Assembly: GCA_004212095.1 (NCBI GenBank)
Contig: RXIJ01000105.1
Coordinates: 1 to 5,850, forward strand
From: Methanosarcinales archaeon
GTDB taxonomy: Archaea > Halobacteriota > Methanosarcinia > Methanosarcinales > EX4572-44
DNA: 5,850 nucleotides
Direction: 5' to 3'
Shown in pieces: positions 1 through 5,370 of the stretch; positions within the stretch are counted from its first letter, which is position 1; each line of letters starts with the position of its first letter. Under the pieces are notes generated by a model. The model was not told where the DNA came from and ran no database searches. It was given only the letters and a program-made list of their open reading frames with translations. The position numbers were made by a program, and so were the translations under genes.

Positions 1-306
1 GAGACAGTAGAAGTAATTCAGGAAAGATCTCCGATCTTGATGTTAGAGGATGCTGAAACTATTGAGGTTACGTGGAATAAGAGACTCCAGGCTGGTATTT
101 ATGGACTCTCTGTAACGCTTATGGGAAATGACGGTGATGTGGTGGATGTGTGGGGCACTGTAATAGAAGCAGAAGAGAAAAGAGATAAAAACGAGTCTAC
201 TGTTCCGGCCCCAACAGAGACACCGGGCTTCAAGGCCTATGGAGCAGCTTTTGCAATTATGCTTATATGTCTCTTGCCAGGACTCTTGAATCGCAGAACC
301 GGGTGA
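1..306 (+). CDS. C-terminal end of a surface protein with PGF-CTERM-type anchor (5' end outside window)
   Basis: The frame is open from base 1, so this is the last 101 codons of a longer gene. Visible residues about 1-57 have alternating beta-strand character with a phrase like 'W..RLQAGIYGLSVTL', as in Ig-like/COG1361 (S-layer-related) domains that end in an 'aGtYtltv' strand. Residues about 58-74 are a charged then Thr/Pro-rich stalk (NESTVPAPTET). The tail is P75-G76-F77, a roughly 20-residue hydrophobic segment, then R98-R99. That tripartite layout is the PGF-CTERM signal, which archaeosortase A is known to process in haloarchaea and methanogens, with anchoring at the outer face of the membrane. 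The stop lies 7 bases before the permease start, and its last codons carry that gene's SD, so the two are probably co-transcribed. Partnership with the ABC complex is inference from position. The tail hydrophobic segment holds an internal Pro (P93), which is slightly atypical. Confidence 0.75.
   Translation, partial: ETVEVIQERSPILMLEDAETIEVTWNKRLQAGIYGLSVTLMGNDGDVVDVWGTVIEAEEKRDKNESTVPAPTETPGFKAYGAAFAIMLICLLPGLLNRRTG
302..306 (+). promoter_or_regulatory. Shine-Dalgarno for permease 1, embedded in the upstream stop codon
   Basis: GGTGA matches the archaeal anti-SD (16S 3' end ...AUCACCUCC) and lies 7 bases before the GTG at 314. It overlaps the TGA stop (304-306) of the surface protein, so translation of the two genes is probably coupled. 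It is the main reason for accepting the GTG as the start. Confidence 0.7.
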
Positions 307-313
307 TTTTTCA

Positions 314-1477
314 GTGTATGAGCTCTTCATTGCTATTCGACATCTTAGATCACGTCGCAGGCAGACGATTCTTTCAATACTTGGTATTGGGCTTGCAGTG
401 ATGATTCTCATGGTGTCCCAGGCAAGTATGGTTGGTTTTACAGAGGAACTCTACAAGAAGACAGTGGACAACATGCCTCATGTAACGGTTGAACCAAAAT
501 CAGACGAGGATTATATCTATTTATACCGGGGCCTTGCAGACGATATTAGAGAGATCAAAGGAGTTACCGGGGCATCACCTGTTCTATCCGGACCAGCAAC
601 CTTTGCATACAAGGACACGTCACGGAATGTACTCATGCGAGGGGTTCTTGTAAAAGAGCACAACACAGTGCTTCATACTGAGAGAGACATTATCGAGGGA
701 AACTTCAGGGACCTTGAAGTGACACGCAGGAGTGTGATACTTGGAGACTCATTATCTGAGAAGCTGGATGTGAAAGTGGGTGACACGGTTGATGCAACAT
801 TTCCTGAAGCAAAACCTACCACCCTTAAGGTGGTGGGAATATACGACAGCGGCACGCCCCATGACAAGACCCTGGCGTACGTACCACTATCTACTGCTCA
901 ACACTTTTTTGACAATTCTAACGTGGTAAACAGTATCCTGGTACGTGTTGAAGATCCTGATTGTGCGCAGCCAATAGCGGATGAGATAGGGGCTATGGGG
1001 TATCAGGCTTCGAGCTGGATGGAGACAAATCCTGAGATACTGCAGACATTAATGATTGAAGGTCTCAGCAATTTCATCATTCTTGGCATGATTATTGTGA
1101 TTGCATCCTTCAGTATGGTGAGTACACTATTCATGGTGGTGATGGAGAAGACAAAAGAGATAGGCATGCTTATGGCAATGGGAGTTCCAAGTAGAAGCAT
1201 TCTGACAATATTCTTACTGGAAAGCGGAATCATGGGGCTAATTGGCCCTGTGGTAGGCGTTCTTGCAGGAATATTGATCTCCCTTTATTTGGGAGATATT
1301 ACTATGGATATTGGAGAAGAAGCCTACGGTGGTGTAAGTACCTTCCCGTTTGTGGTGAGAACAAAGGATGCAGTTATGATAGTCACTTTCACCTTTCTTT
1401 TGAATCTGGTTGCAGGTATATTTCCTGCAAGACGTGCCACAAGACTTGACCCGGTGGAGGCGATAAGCAGTGAATAA
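314..1477 (+). CDS. ABC transporter permease, MacB/FtsX type (permease 1)
   Basis: A 387-residue membrane subunit of a type VII ABC system. The layout is the family's: a basic N-terminus (RSRRRQT), TM1 at about 17-40, a large extracytoplasmic MacB periplasmic-core-like domain at about 41-245, then an FtsX domain with TM2 about 250-275, TM3 about 296-325 and TM4 about 352-371. The cytoplasmic coupling motif MEKTKEIGMLMAMG starts at M277 and corresponds to the E(R/K)..EIG.L.A.G motif of the family. The C-terminus ends ARRATRLDPVEAI, the usual FtsX-family tail. The GTG start is chosen from its SD and because the paralogue downstream begins with the same MxE..IA.R pattern. The protein aligns with permease 2 almost end to end (387 versus 388 residues), so the two probably form a heterodimer like LolC/LolE. 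These complexes work mechanically on lipoproteins, peptides or cell-surface partners; the substrate here cannot be read from the sequence. Confidence 0.9.
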   Translation: MYELFIAIRHLRSRRRQTILSILGIGLAVMILMVSQASMVGFTEELYKKTVDNMPHVTVEPKSDEDYIYLYRGLADDIREIKGVTGASPVLSGPATFAYKDTSRNVLMRGVLVKEHNTVLHTERDIIEGNFRDLEVTRRSVILGDSLSEKLDVKVGDTVDATFPEAKPTTLKVVGIYDSGTPHDKTLAYVPLSTAQHFFDNSNVVNSILVRVEDPDCAQPIADEIGAMGYQASSWMETNPEILQTLMIEGLSNFIILGMIIVIASFSMVSTLFMVVMEKTKEIGMLMAMGVPSRSILTIFLLESGIMGLIGPVVGVLAGILISLYLGDITMDIGEEAYGGVSTFPFVVRTKDAVMIVTFTFLLNLVAGIFPARRATRLDPVEAISSE

Positions 1478-1501
1478 TCCTGGGTGGATGACCTGAACAC
1501 C

Positions 1502-2668
1502 ATGTTCGAGATAAATATTGCCCTTCGGAATATCAAAGCGCGCCGTAGGCAGACCACGTTTTCAGTAATAGCTGTCGCACTCTCGGTAGCAATAATAATC
1601 GTTTCTATGTCAATGCTGACAGGATTCAGAGAAAACATCATTGAGACAACGATTGAAAACCAGGCACACATTATGGTTTTACCAAAAGAGAATGAAGACT
1701 ACATATCTCTTTATTACGGACTTGAAGGATTTATACGTGAACAGGAAGGCGTTGCTGCCGTTTCATCTTACTACAAGGGAAATGCTGCTATCCAGTACCG
1801 ACATAACGTGGAAGGGGCTGTTCTCTCAGGCGTGAGACCTGTTGATGAGGATCGTGTCCTGAATGTGAAAAAGGATATGATTGCAGGTGAATTTGAATCC
1901 ATCACGAGGTCAGGAAACCGTATCATCCTCGGATCAAAGCTTGCAGACAAATTGGAAGTTGGAATGGATGATACTGTTACCGTTAGCTTTCCAGGATCAA
2001 AACCATCCGATTTCAAGATCACTGGAATTATCCAGAGAGGGACATCGGCTGACGAGACACTGGCGTATGCAAACCTTGAGCAAGTCCAGGATTTCTATGG
2101 AAAAAGTGGCATTGTGACAGGTATTGGGATCAGGGTTTCTGATGTCTACGCTGTCGAACCACTGGCAGATAGAATTGAACTGGAGACAGGTTATGATGCA
2201 GAGAGCTGGATGGAACAAAGTTCAGAGATACTGAATCTGCTGGACACGCAGAAGCAGTTTGTCTTTATCTTCTATCTTATGATCTTTGCCATATCAGGAT
2301 TCAGCATCGCAAATATCCTAACCATGATAGTAATGGAAAAGGTTGGTGAAATCGGCATGCTACTTGCCATGGGAACATCCAGAAAAAGCATACTTGGAAT
2401 TTTCTTGCTTGAAGCAGGCATACTTGGAATAATAGGTGTAATCATTGGAACAGTGCTTGGATACGTATCCTGCATATTACTTATATCCTATACAATTCCT
2501 GTTCCGCCTGAGATGTACTTTGGGCTCGACCACCTTCCCATCCGAATAGCACCTAAAAATTTCCTCACAGCAGGAACGTTTTCCATGATAATCAACATAT
2601 TAGCTGGTATAAATCCAGCCCGCAGAGCCTCGAAAATGGATCCAGTGGAGGCGATTCACAGTGTCTAA
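1502..2668 (+). CDS. ABC transporter permease, MacB/FtsX type (permease 2)
   Basis: This is the second membrane subunit, 388 residues from the ATG at 1502. A GTG at 1484 would add six residues (VDDLNT). I prefer the ATG because MFEINIALRNIKARRRQT then lines up with the start of permease 1, and the lengths become nearly identical. The SD for it is weak or distant (GGTG at 1483-1486), so re-initiation after permease 1 is plausible. Domains are a basic N-terminus, TM1 about 17-40, an extracytoplasmic core about 41-245 with shared phrases (EDYI.LY.GL; SWME..EIL), TM2 about 250-275, coupling motif MEKVGEIGMLLAMG from M278, TM3 and TM4, and the tail ARRASKMDPVEAI from about 374. It lies 24 bases after permease 1 and overlaps the ATPase by 8 bases. 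The extracytoplasmic loop before TM4 differs most from permease 1 (YTIPVPPEMYFGLDHL), so the two subunits may contact different partners. Confidence 0.9.
   Translation: MFEINIALRNIKARRRQTTFSVIAVALSVAIIIVSMSMLTGFRENIIETTIENQAHIMVLPKENEDYISLYYGLEGFIREQEGVAAVSSYYKGNAAIQYRHNVEGAVLSGVRPVDEDRVLNVKKDMIAGEFESITRSGNRIILGSKLADKLEVGMDDTVTVSFPGSKPSDFKITGIIQRGTSADETLAYANLEQVQDFYGKSGIVTGIGIRVSDVYAVEPLADRIELETGYDAESWMEQSSEILNLLDTQKQFVFIFYLMIFAISGFSIANILTMIVMEKVGEIGMLLAMGTSRKSILGIFLLEAGILGIIGVIIGTVLGYVSCILLISYTIPVPPEMYFGLDHLPIRIAPKNFLTAGTFSMIINILAGINPARRASKMDPVEAIHSV
2647..2651 (+). promoter_or_regulatory. Strong Shine-Dalgarno for the ATPase inside the permease 2 tail
   Basis: GGAGG, followed by CGAT, sits 9 bases before the GTG at 2661. 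It is made by the codons for the conserved DPVEAI tail of permease 2. It decides the ATPase start and implies translational coupling across the 8-base overlap. Confidence 0.75.
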
Positions 2669-3350
2669 GGAAAACATAATCCAAATAACAGACCTGACAA
2701 AAGTTTATGGTGACGGTGTTAAAATAAAAGCCCTCGATAACGTCAACCTGACGATTGGGCGCGGGGAATTCATGGCAATCGTAGGTCCCTCAGGCTCCGG
2801 AAAAAGCACACTCTTGAACATGATTGGAATACTTGACACACCCACAAGCGGAACAATCACATTAGACAGAGTTGATATCACAAAAGCATCTGAAAAAGAA
2901 CGCTCAAAAATGAGAAACCAAAAACTTGGATTCATCTTCCAGTATCATCACCTGTTACCTGATTTTAATGCTGTGGAAAACGTGATGATGCCGCTGCTCA
3001 TAAACGGAATCAAACCTTCTAACGCCAGAGCAAAAGCCCATACAATGCTTAAAGAAGTAGGGCTTGGTGAAAGAGTAAACCACAGGCCAAAACAACTCTC
3101 AGGAGGAGAAAACCAGAGAGTTGCAATCGCACGAGCACTCGCAAACAGCCCGGACATCGTCATAGGAGATGAACTTACAGGCAATCTTGACTCCGGAACA
3201 AGCGAGAAAATCTACGAACTGCTTCGCAAACTCAACAGAGAACACGACCAGACATTCATCCTCGTAACACACGACGAACGAATGGCAGAAAAAACAGAGC
3301 GAATCATTAGACTTGTGGACGGCAAAATCACAGAAGATAAATCAACTTAA
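2661..3350 (+). CDS. LolD-like ABC transporter ATP-binding protein
   Basis: A 229-residue cytoplasmic ATPase that powers the two permeases encoded just upstream. Every nucleotide-binding motif is present: Walker A GPSGSGKST (42-50), Q-loop Q94 in FIFQYHHLLPDF, signature LSGGE (146-150), Walker B IVIGDE with D170 and catalytic E171, D-loop GNLD (174-177) and switch H204 in LVTHDE. The stretches RNQKLGF, HHLLPDF, NHRP and LSGGENQRVAIARAL are close to what I remember of bacterial LolD, more so than to the average MacB ATPase. One oddity is DELTGNLD: the Pro after the catalytic Glu in the usual DEPTGNLD is Leu (L172, codon CTT, one base from CCT). The frame and all other motifs are intact, so activity is expected. 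The start is the GTG at 2661 with a strong SD 9 bases upstream. A Lol system as such is not expected in an archaeon, so the LolD label refers to sequence type, not to lipoprotein sorting. Confidence 0.93.
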   Translation: MSKENIIQITDLTKVYGDGVKIKALDNVNLTIGRGEFMAIVGPSGSGKSTLLNMIGILDTPTSGTITLDRVDITKASEKERSKMRNQKLGFIFQYHHLLPDFNAVENVMMPLLINGIKPSNARAKAHTMLKEVGLGERVNHRPKQLSGGENQRVAIARALANSPDIVIGDELTGNLDSGTSEKIYELLRKLNREHDQTFILVTHDERMAEKTERIIRLVDGKITEDKST

Positions 3351-3351
3351 A

Positions 3352-3377
3352 ATCAAATCATGAGGGTTTGATTTGAT
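3352..3377 (+). repeat. Perfect 9-bp inverted repeat between the ABC operon and hemL
   Basis: ATCAAATCA (3352-3360) and TGATTTGAT (3369-3377) are exact reverse complements around the 8-base loop TGAGGGTT. It starts one base after the ATPase stop. The stem is AT-rich (two G-C pairs of nine) and no T-run follows, so it is a poor intrinsic terminator. It could be a regulator's operator for hemL, or an mRNA 3' end stabiliser for the ABC operon. The symmetry is seen; the function is unknown. Confidence 0.55.
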
Positions 3378-3381
3378 AAAC

Positions 3382-3389
3382 AATATAAA
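3382..3389 (+). promoter_or_regulatory. Possible archaeal TATA box for hemL
   Basis: AATATAAA is the best TATA-like octamer in the intergenic region. Archaeal transcripts begin about 25 bases downstream of the TATA centre, which would put the start near 3410, beyond the ATG at 3401 and next to the ATG at 3413. Either this is not the TATA box, or the mRNA is leaderless from the second ATG. The matching octamer is seen; its role is weak inference. Confidence 0.25.
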
Positions 3390-3392
3390 GGA
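3389..3392 (+). promoter_or_regulatory. Ribosome binding site for hemL
   Basis: AGGA, followed by TGG, lies 8 bases before the ATG at 3401. It supports this start over the in-frame ATG at 3413, from which it would be 20 bases away. Confidence 0.5.
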
Positions 3393-3400
3393 TGGCGTAG

Positions 3401-4675
3401 ATGTTGCTCTACATGAACACTGATACTTCACGCGTTATTTTTGATCGTGCGAACAGGCTTTTGTGTGGCGGCGTAAACAGTCCGGTGCGTGCTATTAAGC
3501 CGTATCCGTTTTATGTTAAAAGAGCACACGGTTCAAAAGTCATTGATGTTGACAGTAACGAATTTATCGACTATTGCATGGCTTACGGTCCAAACTTTTT
3601 TGGACATGAACATCCTGCCATAAAAAAAGCAGTAACAGAGCAGCTTGGGCGCGGCTGGTTGTACGGAATTCCAACCGAAGCAGAGGTTGATATTGCAGAG
3701 AAAATCACAAACCTGTATCCAAGTATCGATATGATGCGTTTTGTCTCCACTGGTACCGAAGCTACACTTGGTGCTATCCGCATTGCAAGAGGTTACACAA
3801 ACAAAAACAAGTTTATAAAAATTGAGGGGGGGTTTCATGGTGCACACGATTCCGTACTGGTAAAAGCAGGTTCCGGGGCAACAACTCATGGAGTTCCGGA
3901 CTCACTTGGAATACCTAAAAGTGTTACAAAAGACACGCTCCAAATACCTTACAACGATACAGAAGCACTGGCCAATGTGATTGAACAAAACAAAACTGAT
4001 GTTGCAGCATTGATTATGGAGCCTGTGCTTGGAAACATTGGGCCAATACTTCCGGAAAAAGATTACCTTACAGAAGTTAGAAAGATTACAGCAGAAAATG
4101 ACGTGGTTTTGATTTTCGATGAAGTAATAACAGGGTTTAGAATATCACAGGGAGGTGCACAGGAACACTATGGAGTAACACCTGATATGACCACACTCGG
4201 TAAAGTGCTCGGCGGTGGCTTTCCAATTGGCGTAATCGGGGGAAAACGCGAGATCATGCAGATGGTAACACCATCGGGACCAGTATATCAGGCAGGCACA
4301 TTCAATGCAAACCCGGTATCTCTTGCAGCAGCAGGTGCAGTGCTAAAGCTTATAAAACAAAAAGAAATATATAAAAACCTGAATGCTACGGGTGACAAGC
4401 TCAGGGCAAGCCTTGCCGATATAATTATGGATAAAAAGTTGCCGTATAGTGTCGGGGGCACAGCAAGCATGTTCAAGCTGTTCTTTGGAAAAAAGCCAAA
4501 AAACTACACAGAAACTCTACAATGCAACAAAGAAGCACACTACCAGTTTTTCCAAAGAATGTTAAAGAACGGTGTGTTTTTACCACCCTCACAAGTCGAG
4601 ACCAACTTCCTGTCAACAGCACACAGTGAAGAAGACATCGAAAAAACAGTTGAAGCATACAGAATAAGTTTGTGA
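3401..4675 (+). CDS. hemL: Glutamate-1-semialdehyde 2,1-aminomutase
   Basis: A PLP enzyme that converts glutamate-1-semialdehyde to 5-aminolevulinate, the last step of the C5 route to tetrapyrroles (in methanogens: F430, corrinoids, haem or sirohaem derivatives). The cytosolic protein is 424 residues, close to the roughly 425 usual for HemL. N-terminal hallmark: GGVNSPVRA (23-31). The phosphate-binding turn STGTEA (116-121) replaces the common NSGTEA. EGGFHGAHDSVLVKAGSGAT follows from E142, then D240 in DEVITGFR, which contacts the pyridine nitrogen. The Schiff-base lysine is K268 in TLGKVLGGGFPIG, and AGTFNANPVS completes the fold-type I pattern. The ATG at 3401 has an AGGA (3389-3392) 8 bases upstream and is my choice; the ATG at 3413, four codons in, is an alternative. 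A run of seven G at 3826-3832 lies within the EGGF codons and is a slippage-prone spot, but the frame is intact. No other hem gene is visible beside it, and an insertion element lies immediately downstream. Confidence 0.93.
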   Translation: MLLYMNTDTSRVIFDRANRLLCGGVNSPVRAIKPYPFYVKRAHGSKVIDVDSNEFIDYCMAYGPNFFGHEHPAIKKAVTEQLGRGWLYGIPTEAEVDIAEKITNLYPSIDMMRFVSTGTEATLGAIRIARGYTNKNKFIKIEGGFHGAHDSVLVKAGSGATTHGVPDSLGIPKSVTKDTLQIPYNDTEALANVIEQNKTDVAALIMEPVLGNIGPILPEKDYLTEVRKITAENDVVLIFDEVITGFRISQGGAQEHYGVTPDMTTLGKVLGGGFPIGVIGGKREIMQMVTPSGPVYQAGTFNANPVSLAAAGAVLKLIKQKEIYKNLNATGDKLRASLADIIMDKKLPYSVGGTASMFKLFFGKKPKNYTETLQCNKEAHYQFFQRMLKNGVFLPPSQVETNFLSTAHSEEDIEKTVEAYRISL

Positions 4676-4713
4676 GGTTGGAATAGGGTTTGGATTTGTT
4701 GGATTACTAAGAG

Positions 4714-4734
4714 CTCGACTACTTCGTAGTCGAG
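4714..4734 (-). repeat. Perfect 9-bp hairpin, probable right-end subterminal palindrome
   Basis: CTCGACTAC (4714-4722) and GTAGTCGAG (4726-4734) are exact reverse complements around a 3-base loop. It is the strongest hairpin I found in the window. In IS200/IS605 elements TnpA binds such a hairpin to select the strand and position the cleavage site nearby. It lies 38 bases downstream of the hemL stop, so it could also serve as that transcript's 3' structure. Confidence 0.7.
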
Positions 4735-4744
4735 AGTCCCGGCA

Positions 4745-4760
4745 AGTCCACGCTTGGACT
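4745..4760 (-). repeat. 6-bp inner hairpin of the right-end structure
   Basis: AGTCCA (4745-4750) and TGGACT (4755-4760) pair around a 4-base loop. On the - strand it is enclosed by the CUCGG/CCGGG stem at 4767-4771 and 4738-4742, so it looks like part of one folded RNA or DNA domain rather than an isolated chance palindrome. Confidence 0.5.
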
Positions 4761-4791
4761 GAACGTCCGAGGCATCCACGAAGCTGCATCA

Positions 4792-5367
4792 CTAACTTTT
4801 TTCTCTAAATGATGATAACTTGGTTTTAAGTTCAGAACATTTTTTAATTATCCAAGTTTTTCCCTCAAGCTCAACTTGAAGTTCCAAATACCGTTTTTTT
4901 GTTGCCTCAAGTAGTTCAGTTTTTGCTGCTTTATGGGCTTTATCGCCATCACGGCCCCCTCCATATTGACTTTTTTTTATGTAATTATCGATCGCCGAAC
5001 GCAAATAATCTGGGCCAAGATATTTATTCTGTTTAATTTCATCCCAGAATCTATAACGTTCTTTTATGTCTATTTCGTATCTATGTTTTTTATCGGGGTC
5101 ACCAATGCCATCATATGGATTCTCTTTTCGAAAGATGTTATCGTATTCGGTCTTAGAATGTAATTTCTTAACAAGTTTATCGATTTCTTTATCAAGTCGG
5201 TCTTTTTTCATAAATCCGGTTTGTTTTTTAACTTGTCTGGCATACCACAAAGTTACAATAACCAATATAAAAACAAGAAATGAATTGCTTATTGTACTAA
5301 TAGCAGCCCAGTCCCATTGTCCATTATTTAAATAGAAGATATCTGGAAAATTCATGTTCCAACTCAC
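4792..5367 (-). CDS. Single-pass membrane protein of unknown function, passenger gene of the IS element
   Basis: I do not recognise a family with confidence. It is 191 residues from the GTG at 5367, or 187 from the ATG at 5355. The ATG is plausible because GTGAG lies 7 bases before it. Residues about 1-20 are a short polar, Trp-rich lead (NNGQWDW). About 22-43 is one hydrophobic segment (AAISTISNSFLVFILVIVTLWY), followed by RQVKK, so the N-terminus probably faces out and the rest sits in the cytoplasm. The soluble part is highly charged: a Lys/Asp-rich helix at about 53-75, a central KENPYDGIGDPDKKHRYEID stretch, a glycine turn (YGGGRDGD) near 135-142, and a C-terminal helix at about 143-190 with coiled-coil character. 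It has no nuclease or TnpB motif (no RuvC-like DxxN or zinc ribbon). Its start is only 3 bases past the tnpA stop, so it is probably co-translated. It is visibly AT-richer than hemL and the ABC genes, which suggests separate origin. Confidence 0.7.
   Translation of the reverse strand: MSWNMNFPDIFYLNNGQWDWAAISTISNSFLVFILVIVTLWYARQVKKQTGFMKKDRLDKEIDKLVKKLHSKTEYDNIFRKENPYDGIGDPDKKHRYEIDIKERYRFWDEIKQNKYLGPDYLRSAIDNYIKKSQYGGGRDGDKAHKAAKTELLEATKKRYLELQVELEGKTWIIKKCSELKTKLSSFREKS
4797..4802 (+). terminator. Possible oligo-T terminator for hemL read-through
   Basis: Six consecutive T on the + strand, soon after the structured region, match the oligo-T signal at which archaeal RNA polymerase stops. 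Further T-runs follow within the passenger gene's antisense strand (for example around 4838-4843 and 4893-4899). All of these arise from lysine-rich codons on the other strand, so the role in termination is only a possibility. Confidence 0.25.
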
Positions 5368-5370
5368 GTT

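Larger units (their letters stand above)
4711..4791 (-). ncRNA. Structured right end, omegaRNA-like scaffold candidate
   Basis: Directly after the passenger stop the - strand becomes GC-richer and can fold into three stems. The outer stem pairs 4767-4771 with 4738-4742 (CUCGG with CCGGG, one G-U pair). It encloses hairpin 4745-4760 (AGUCCA/UGGACU, loop AGCG). A terminal 9-bp hairpin follows at 4714-4734. Pseudoknot-like scaffold, then a strong terminal hairpin at the element edge, is the layout of the right end of IS605-family elements, where the transcript serves TnpB as omegaRNA. TnpB is not encoded here, so this may simply be a transposition end, a relic, or a guide RNA used by a TnpB encoded elsewhere. 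The stems are seen; the omegaRNA reading is inference. Confidence 0.4.

Noticed and set aside
43..411. Open - strand frame opposite the surface protein and the start of permease 1
   Set aside because: It is a mirror of two well-supported + strand genes, has no SD and shows no recognisable domain.
1484..1501. GTG at 1484 as the start of permease 2
   Set aside because: It adds six residues absent from the paralogue and breaks the near-equal length and start alignment. It is kept only as an alternative to the ATG at 1502.
3533..3889. 118-codon - strand frame within hemL
   Set aside because: It is antisense to the conserved HemL core, is Cys-rich and of low plausibility, and has no supporting start signal.
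4711..4791. tRNA or simple intrinsic terminator in the hairpin region
   Set aside because: The stems do not form a cloverleaf and there is no anticodon arm or T-loop consensus. No T-run directly follows the 9-bp hairpin on either strand.
4690..4791. CRISPR-like repeats
   Set aside because: The palindromes are different from each other and occur once. There is no repeat-spacer periodicity anywhere in the window.
4933..5335. Two + strand hydrophobic frames over the passenger gene
   Set aside because: Their Phe/Ile/Ser-rich content is the expected antisense of Lys/Asp/Glu codons. The - strand frame is longer, has a sensible TM-plus-soluble layout and abuts tnpA.
4792..5367. Passenger gene as a degraded tnpB
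   Set aside because: No RuvC-like motif, no C-terminal zinc ribbon cysteines and no TnpB N-terminal pattern are visible. It is an intact, unrelated frame with a membrane segment.
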